Assembly: GCA_963680875.1 (NCBI GenBank)
Contig: OY804589.1
Coordinates: forward strand, 15,172,028 to 15,236,027
Length of the DNA: 64,000 nucleotides
Source: Bathymodiolus brooksi
Lineage: Eukaryota; Mollusca; Bivalvia; Mytilida; Modiolidae
Direction of reading: 5' to 3'
Below, piece after piece: positions 57,312-64,000 of this stretch; the first letter of the stretch is position 1, and every line of letters starts with the position of its first letter. A program made the translations under genes and the position numbers. A model generated the notes under the pieces. It worked only from the letters and a program-made list of their open reading frames with translations, was not told the DNA's origin and did not search any database.

Positions 57312-58453
57312 GGTGGCAGGGATGGGGTCAATTACATAGGAAAGTAATTAATTAAATTACAATTACTTGGCCAAAACCTTCAATTACATTACCATTACAT
57401 GGATTTTGAAATGTAATTAATTAAATTACAATTACTTTGCAAATGTAATTAATTAAATTACAATTACTTTGCAAATGTAATTAATTAAATTACAAATTAC
57501 ATTTTAAAACAGCTTTAATGTGCATAGAAAAAATATAAATGAACAGGTAAGCAATAGCAATATGATTCAGAATATACATATAGACAGTGAATAAACTAAT
57601 ACATTATACATTGAATGTCCATGCAATTACAACAAAGTTACATCTTTTTACTGTTACACATGTTAGGTGCCGACATGTTGTATGTTCAACTAACACACAG
57701 CCCCAGTCAAATTGTTAGTGAAAACACCTTAACAGAATTCAAGTCAAATTGTTAGTTAAAACTTTTTATTATTAAAATTCAATGACCACTTTTAAAGGGA
57801 GAAGGGTGGCACTCAGTTGTGCACAATGAATTGTGTACATAAAGGTGATTTAAGACCTGGAGGCACCAAGCCAAATCTTGTTAATTACTCCCGACACAAG
57901 CTGTTAAATTAACAAACAAAAGATTAAAGGATTAGAAACCAGTAGTGCCTTAGGCCTTGTACTGTCAATTCTATAAACAAGTTTTAATCACTAATTTTCA
58001 ATAAAACAATAAACATCTTAATTAATCTATATTTCATTTCTATCCATAAATCAGATAGCAGATAGGCCATCATCAGTCATTTCATTATTAAATTTATCTA
58101 TTTATTTTATTCATTACCAATATGACTAAGAACATATAGATTTGCATTTTTATATTACTATCAAACACAGAGTGAGAGAGATCATCTACATTCAAAATGG
58201 AAAAAACTTAATTTGGCCAAATATGCTTTCCTGAATAGCAGTAGAAACAATTTCAATTTTATTCAATATCGTTGTTAATGTAATTGAAAAGTAATTGTAA
58301 ATTACACACATTTTTGGAAAGTAATTAATTAAAAATTACCATTACATGTAATTGAATATTGGACCAATTACACATTACTTTCAATTTCTTGACATTTTGT
58401 AATTAGTTACAGTCAATTACCATTACACATTACAATTACCCCATTCCTGGCCC
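57312..58453. mobile_element. hAT-like non-autonomous element, 1.14 kb, complete
   Basis: Left GGTGGCAGGGATGGGGTCAA; right ATTACCCCATTCCTGGCCC (inverted, imperfect). TAAGACA lies at 57305-57311 and 58454-58460. Subterminal GTAATTAATTAAATTACAAT repeats. No protein. A copy without its right end runs from 51861 to the duplication junction near 52876-52970. Confidence 0.8.
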
Positions 58454-58621
58454 TAAGACAACTTGACCAACTTAAGACAAGGCAACCAATCCTCTATGTT
58501 GGATAACTTACCCTTCAACTTTAGACTAGCCTTCCCCACTTTTTATTTTGTGTATAACTTTTATAATTATATTTGTCCTCTGCACTCTTATTTAGCATTT
58601 TGTTTTGTAAATTTTTTTGTC

Positions 58622-58740
58622 TTAAAGTAATATGAAAGGCAAATATCGTGGAATTTTTTGATTAAATATTTTCATTTAATATGTCACTTAATTTTAACTA
58701 AAATCAACTGCATAACATTAACAATTACCCCATCCCTGAC
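58622..58740 (-). mobile_element. Fragment of the AGTAATAT MITE joined to a hAT-like right end
   Basis: TTAA at 58622-58625, then AGTAATATGAAAGGC in minus orientation to about 58715, followed by TAACAATTACCCCATCCCTG (58718-58737), the hAT-like terminus. Confidence 0.7.
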
Positions 58741-58774
58741 AGGTGGTCACTTAATAATGGTTTAATTAATATGA

Positions 58775-58925
58775 GTTAGGGTTAAGGTTGTGGTGTTTTA
58801 ACGTCACTTTCAACAATATTTCAGTTATATCGTGGAGATCAGTTTTACTGGTGGACGAAAATGGAGTATAAGGAGATCACCACCACCTGTCTCAAGTCAC
58901 TGACAAACTTTATCACATAATTAAT
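58775..58925 (-). repeat. SINE-1, truncated
   Basis: Tail inverse (TTTTAACGTCACTTTCAACA), ATATCGTGGAGATCAG and body to TATCACATAAT. Confidence 0.8.
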
Positions 58926-59014
58926 ATGAAAATTGAAGGTCACACAATGCAAATTATTGCTTAATGGAGGTGGTCACTAAAGCAGGTTTGACTGTATGTT
59001 TTTTGTTATCATGT

Positions 59015-59220
59015 ATTAGGGCCTGGGTGACAGTGTTGTTAAGGCACAAACTAGCTGAACACCACTGATTTGGGTTCGAGGTATGTTAAAGCTCCCCAAG
59101 GCCAGTGTTTCACTCGTCAGTTCGTTATCTGTCTAGGCTTAACTTCCTCATTAAGTTTAGTAGTCAGTAGTCAGAAACAAAATTGCTTAAGCTGACCATC
59201 AATACCAATAACCACAACCA
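59015..59220 (+). repeat. Possible third tRNA-headed repeat
   Basis: A-box-like and B-box-like GGGTTCGAGGTATG spacing suggests a tRNA-derived head. Only one copy is seen, so this is weak. Confidence 0.35.
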
Positions 59221-59364
59221 ATATACAGTCCTTTATAATTGACCTTTAACCTTATTTGTTTTATTTCTGATTCATGTCAACTTCCTGTCTATCAAACTGA
59301 TTTATTGAATGGCTCTAATACTGATGTACGTTTATTGCATTATATTGCTGTTATTGTCATCATA

Positions 59365-59545
59365 ATATTACATTTGGATTGATCGCAAAGGAAACAAGGG
59401 AAGCTACTTAATAAAGGATATTGTAGGAAAAAAAGTCATTCAACTAATAAAGTAATATTCATTTGAGTTGGTCGCTAAGCAACAAGAGAAGCTACTAATT
59501 TTCATTTCGATTGGTTGTTGGGCAACAAGGGAAGCTACTTATTAA
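59365..59545. repeat. Degenerate tandem repeat, three units
   Basis: GCAACAAGGGAAGCTACTTA-type blocks at about 59390, 59480 and 59521, each preceded by CATTT(G/C) and a TTGGT-like word. Confidence 0.55.
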
Positions 59546-59658
59546 TCATATTAATAAAAATCACATTATTACATTTATTATTCTAATAATAATACTCATT
59601 TCATTTTTAATTGTTGTTTTGCCTTTCATGATAAAGGAAATCTTCATATGTATGCTTA

Positions 59659-60175
59659 GGCCACCCTTAAAATATTGTTTGTTTGGCATTGCCGACCCAC
59701 ACTATCAGCAGGTGGGTAGGTAGGTAGGGATTTTTTTTTTTTACATTTGAAAGCTTTATATTTTCGGTCTTCTAAAAGGTCTTTCAGAACGTCCTCCCAT
59801 GTTTCGTCCATAGAATAACTGAAGATCTTATTTTTGATAAAATGTTCACCCCCCTTAACTGATGCATTGCAGCATAGGGGGATGTTTTCCACTGCCGGCC
59901 TCTTCGACATTATTTTCGTTTCAGCAGACCATTTTCTATTCTATGTCGTTTAAACGTTTGCTCTCAATACAGTGTACATCAAGCGCTTTTACGATCAAGA
60001 TTTGAAATAAATAAAGCCCGGAGCAAACTCTGCGGACACGATTGAAATTCTGGCGCGATTCCGATTTTTTTAGTAAAAAAAAAATTTGTCAGAAACGCAA
60101 ATAAAATAATTTGGGCAGCAAGTTTTTCAGTGGGTCGGGCGGCAATGCCAAACAAATAAAAAATTATTTTAGGCC
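59659..60175. mobile_element. MITE with GGCC ends, 517 bp
   Basis: GGCCACCCTTAAAATATTGT, TTGGCATTGCCGACCCAC at the left; GTGGGTCGGGCGGCAATGCC and TTATTTTAGGCC at the right. TTA flanks both ends (59656-59658, 60176-60178). Same end rule as the GGCCAAAA family, different interior. Confidence 0.85.
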
Positions 60176-60178
60176 TTA

Positions 60179-60500
60179 ACAACTGAGAATTTAACTTTTA
60201 GCTTCCTCATTCAGTCTGGTAATCAGTAATCATAATATAATATAAGTTAAAAACTGCTGCCAATCTACACTAAAAACACAAACCCTTTACCTAAAGGGAC
60301 CTCTTTTTTTTAATCTTTGTATACTTAGGTATACAATATATGGTCATATATGGATATGCTTGTGTTGCTGGGGCAGCTTTAGTAGACTGTTTTGTATGAC
60401 TTTCTTCCCTTTATGATTTAGTCACATGATATTTTCATTTTGTCAGCCCATTTTTATAAACATTATAATTGTACTCAAATTTATTGATTAAATTATGTAG
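60179..60500. other. No feature recognised
   Basis: Sequence leading to the candidate exon 7 acceptor. Confidence 0.35.
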
Positions 60501-60569
60501 GATAGTAATCTATTGAGTGTGCGAAGTACTCATAGTACCCACAGTACTCATAGTATTACAACAAGTGAG
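60501..60569 (+). CDS. SLC4A-like: Candidate SLC4 exon 7 (23-codon linker or cassette exon)
   Basis: 69 bases between an acceptor-like TTGATTAAATTATGTAG (AG at 60499-60500) and a good donor GAG|GTAAGG. It is open in the frame required by exon 6 (phase 0 in, phase 0 out) and encodes DSNLLSVRSTHSTHSTHSIT followed by TSE. A Ser/Thr/His-rich linker fits this part of SLC4 proteins, where short cassette exons are common (family knowledge). Against it: the acceptor is poor in pyrimidines, and the peptide is low-complexity (TCATAGTAC-like repeats), so an open frame could be chance. Distance from exon 6 is 12.6 kb. Confidence 0.45.
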
Positions 60570-60950
60570 GTAAGGACTGGCATGGGCAAAAATAAAAACA
60601 TAGCAGGGCTTGCTAGTAGTAAAGAAAATGTTTACTTTACTGTTTAGTCTTCCTGAATGTCTTTTCTCACGTAACAATAGATTACGTTGCCTGGTAGTAT
60701 ATTATACTTACACCATCAATTATCTGTATCTTCTGTAACCATGGTAACAGATTATGTTTTCGGTTTGGACACATTTTGCTATCAATCATATTAATTATAG
60801 AGGTTAATAGGGATTTGCATGTAAAATTTGTTGTCATGTTTATTAGACTAATGGATAAGACACATGCATCAACTAAAATCATAAATCTCTATTATTAGAA
60901 ATTTAATATAGAAATAGAAGTTATATGTATGATATTTTACTTTGATAAGA
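60570..60950. other. No feature recognised
   Basis: AT-rich intron sequence. Confidence 0.35.
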
Positions 60951-61072
60951 AGAGTTTGAAGATACCAAAGGGATAAGTAATCAGAATCTGTAAGACAGAC
61001 AACACAATGGCCAAATGAAAAAGTAAAAAAGGGCGAACAACGATCTACAAAACATCTACCAGTACTTGATGC
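60950..61072 (-). mobile_element. Dispersed retroelement 3' region, minus strand
   Basis: AAGAGTTTGAAGATACCAAA, ACACAATGGCCAAATGA and AACAACGATCTACAAAACAT are the reverse complement of the repeat at 16930-17050. Confidence 0.75.
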
Positions 61073-61727
61073 TAACATATTATCGTCGATTTCTGTATGT
61101 AACTATGAGATGTTATATTGATGTCACTTACCTGACCTTAATAGCAGGATTCATTTACACGTGTTGACGAAATAGGGTTACGTCAGGGTTGTATAGTTTT
61201 GGCTCATGTCGGCCTGTATAGTTTGATGATAATTAAAGCATATTAGATATTGTTTATAGGCTGGACATAAGGTAAGAAATTATGTGTTTTTTGCCCCTCA
61301 AACATTTGAATGGTTTGACACTTCAACATTCCGTTGTGAATATTTGGAATTTTCCGTGTTGACCACTCCTTAACCGATTGTCAAGGCACTGTTTTTTTTG
61401 TTTTTTTTCAGATTTGCAGCACAGTTAACTTCCAACAAAATACAATTTCACCATTGAACTTTTTACAAAATAATTTGAAAATATGTCCATTTAGTTATTT
61501 TAACCTTTTTTTCTAATATTTAATCATAGACTAACTAACGTATTGCCATATTTTTTCAGCATAAATCTCTTATCTCCCTTTATCAGAGGTTCAGTTATTA
61601 TTATTGTTGTGTTATCTTCCTTTTTACAGTGCCCTCTATTGCGAGAGAATGTTTGTGACAACCCTCAATTCAAGTCAAGTTGTCATCACTTGATTTTACA
61701 TGACATTTTGGGGTATAACATGTACCC
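61073..61727. other. No feature recognised
   Basis: Includes an acceptor-like TATTTTTTCAGC at 61558, but no coding match follows. Confidence 0.35.
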
Positions 61728-61799
61728 CTGTCATATAGTATTTTGAACCCCATGAAATCCGTGGTTAATTTGTCAGGGGTTCAAAATACCATATGACAG
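61728..61799. repeat. 24-bp inverted repeat
   Basis: CTGTCATATAGTATTTTGAA onward (61728-61751) pairs with 61776-61799 with one mismatch, around a 24-bp spacer. Confidence 0.9.
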
Positions 61800-62700
61800 C
61801 TGTTTATAGTAAATATTTTGTTTTGTTCCAAGTTTTACTTAATTTTGATTGCCAACTTTGTTGCAGGTTAAACCATTTCATTTTTAAAGGGTCAGTCTTT
61901 CTAATATTCATATTGAGTGATACCTGGTAAAAAAGCATCCACTTTATTTTGGTTATATAAATTTCAGTTATGTCGAATGATACATTTTCCAATGAAATGT
62001 GCTAAAACTTTATGCATGTAAAAATATACATACCATATCCCCCCTTTCATGAAGTAAAACCTTTTTTCTCCTCACCATTCTTTCTTGTGTTTCCAGTTTC
62101 TTAAAGTTAAAAGGTTGTTTGATTCCATAATGAATGTGAAATTAAAAGAGCTGTTTATTTAGTATACTACACACTTTAATACATAAAAAATAAACATTTC
62201 TGAAAAGAAAATGTAAAAAGTGATGGTCATCAATTCTACCAATATCAACAAATATGTGCAACTACCTCTCACTTCAAATCGTTATTCACTGGTAAAGAGG
62301 TGAATCTTTTTAAATATGTTCTTCCATGTTGCTATTTTTAGACTTGTATGTATGGAGACCTAAGGTTATTCTTCAGCATCACTTTTATCCTTGTGCAGTT
62401 AATGTCTTACAGTATTTAATTTAAGTCTGGTAGCTGAAAAATTGATGAAACAATTAAAACATCAATAGTACTATTCAAAGGGAACCGAAAATTGAATATT
62501 CCTCTTTTGAAATATAAATCACAAATTAATCCGTTTCTCGTTTAACCGAGGAAATGATTAACGAATGGATGCTTGAAATTTAATAGGATAGATATATTCC
62601 TAATGTAAAAATATCCCTGAAATAATTCTGATGATTTATAGATTGGACAGGTAAAATGCTTTGTCATAACCTTGATGAAGATATAGGGGAGATAATACAC
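61800..62700. other. No gene; one distant repeat
   Basis: 62220-62285 resembles 37455-37545. Nothing else recognised. Confidence 0.4.
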
Positions 62701-62702
62701 AG

Positions 62703-63530
62703 GATTCTTTATTATTTCAATATTTCTAAAATTATATTTTAATTTCACCTCATTGCAGAAGTTAGTTCGAATCACTCTCAGGGCAATGTGTACTACATTA
62801 TGTGATAAAGTTTTCTCTGGGTCCTCCGGTTTCCTCCACCAATAATACTGACCACCATGATATAACTGAAATATTGTTGAAAGTGGCATTAAACCAAAAA
62901 GTTATGGAGAGTTTGTAGCCAGTATCCAATGCGTTATTTAGCATTGAGAAAGCAATAGAAGATACACAAATATCCACGGTTCTTGATTATTTCAATATTT
63001 ATAAAATTAAGTTTTAATTTCACCTGATTGACAGAGGATCGCGAGAGTTTTTAATTTTAGTCAATTTCCTAGCTAGGAAGATACAAAATATAAATGGTTT
63101 TTGATTATTTCAATATTTATATAATTATATTTTAATTTCACCTCTTTACAAAAATTACCTAGACTAGAGAGTTTTATCCAATTTCATAGCTACAACTATG
63201 CACGGTTCTTGATTATTTCAATATTTATAAAATTACGTTTTAATTTCTCCTTTTAACCGCAGTTATCAAGAGAGTGTTTAGTCAATTTTCTATGATTTAT
63301 TTAGCCTTGAGAAAGCTAGAGAAAATATACAAATACACACAATTCTTGATTATTTCAATATTAATGAAATTGCGTTTTAATTTCACCTCGCTACAAAAGT
63401 TACGAGAGTTTTTAGCCAAAGACCTATGTTTTATTTAGCCTTGAGAAAGCTATGTACATTCAATTCTTGATTATTTCAATATTAATGAAATTGCATTTTA
63501 ATTTCATCTCGTTACAGAAGTCAGCGAGAG
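62703..63530. repeat. ~110-135 bp tandem repeat, six units
   Basis: GATTATTTCAATATTTATAA followed by TTTTAATTTCACCTC recurs at about 62708, 62983, 63102, 63210, 63346 and 63468. Units are clearly diverged. The first gap is longer because it contains a SINE-1. Confidence 0.85.
62762..62897 (+). repeat. SINE-1 inside the tandem repeat, head lost
   Basis: GTTAGTTCGAATCACTCTC, GTTTTCTCTGGGTCCTCCGG and GAAAGTGGCATTAAACC. Confidence 0.8.
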
Positions 63531-63739
63531 AGAGTTTCCGATAGTGCTCAATAATGCCTTGTGTTGTAATGCAATCACAATCTATTATATCATCACTAAG
63601 GAGAAGTTGCTGAAGAGTCGTAAATCAATAAAGCTTTATACATTCTTTAACAGATTCTTTAATTAAAATGTCTATCAGTGCTATAACAGATCTACAAATT
63701 GAATAAATCTTCATACATGATGTACATGTATATTTGTTT

Positions 63740-64000
63740 AGGCAGACAGTCGTGATCCTACATGTGTGATCAGTGCCTATCACCATTAAAGTTGTGAGTT
63801 CGAATCCCGCTCATGGAGAGGTGTTCTCGATATGACTTTATGTGATAAAGTTTGTCAGTGACTTGCGACAGGTCAGTGATTTTCTCTACAACTTTATGTG
63901 ATAAAGTTTGTCAGTGACTTGCGACAGGTCGGTGGTTTTCTCTTTACAACATTATGTGATAAAGTTTGTCAGTGACTTGTGACAGGTCGGTAGTTTTCTC
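63740..64000 (+). repeat. SINE-1 with an internally triplicated body segment
   Basis: Head with GTGAGTTCGAATCCCGCTC, then three copies of a 56-58 bp segment starting ACTTTATGTGATAAAG at 63835 and 63891 and ACATTATGTGATAAAG at 63949. The last runs to the window end. Confidence 0.9.

Larger units (their letters stand above)
52876..58387. repeat. Segmental duplication, copy 2, with 1.39 kb extra
   Basis: Same order as copy 1, but 55499-56892 has no counterpart there. Copy 2 also has an additional AACCCCT unit at about 54601, and three rather than four units of the AATTAATTAAATTACAATTA repeat near 57415-57490. Confidence 0.95.

Overview
This is an AT-rich, repeat-dense animal genomic window. Four things point to a bivalve mollusc, most likely a mytilid mussel (recognised from memory of bivalve repeats, not checked by search): split exons of a bicarbonate transporter gene, two tRNA-headed SINE families, many short inverted-repeat elements (MITEs), and mollusc-type elements beginning TAGCTCACCTGGCC. 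It is not bacterial: there are no operons, and long reading frames are either a retroelement or artefacts of tandem repeats.

The one host gene I can support runs left to right from about 24.38 kb to beyond the right edge. Six coding exons (24495-24591, 38143-38274, 41632-41770, 44796-44956, 46074-46280, 47758-47897) and a candidate seventh (60501-60569) join in matching splice phase. They encode about 292 residues (315 with the seventh) of the cytoplasmic N-terminal domain of an SLC4 Na+-coupled bicarbonate transporter. The membrane domain lies outside the window. An upstream untranslated exon and promoter are implied by the splice acceptor before the start codon but were not found.

Layout: 0-4.4 kb, an 86-bp satellite array that decays at its right edge; 4.4-24.3 kb, intergenic DNA with retroelement remnants, MITEs, SINEs, a 1.25 kb foldback element and a 45-bp minisatellite; 24.4-38.1 kb, intron 1 with an intact 521-codon reverse transcriptase and a 3.1 kb internally repeated element; 38.1-48 kb, exons 2-6 separated by a 72-bp array, a 44-bp array and several MITEs; 48.8-58.4 kb, a recent tandem duplication of about 4 kb with 1.4 kb extra in the second copy; 58.5-64 kb, SINEs, a MITE, the candidate exon 7 and a 110-135 bp array.

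The most unusual observation is that splice-site neighbourhoods of the transporter gene have themselves been amplified. The last 18 bases of exon 3 plus its donor site recur about 34 times as a 44-bp minisatellite. The 3' end and donor of exon 5 are present three times. Exon 4 starts 12 bases after the end of a TTAA-flanked MITE, so its branch point probably lies in transposon sequence. A second theme is that several tandem arrays (45, 72 and 88 bp, plus a triplicated SINE segment) are expansions of a segment inside a dispersed repeat.
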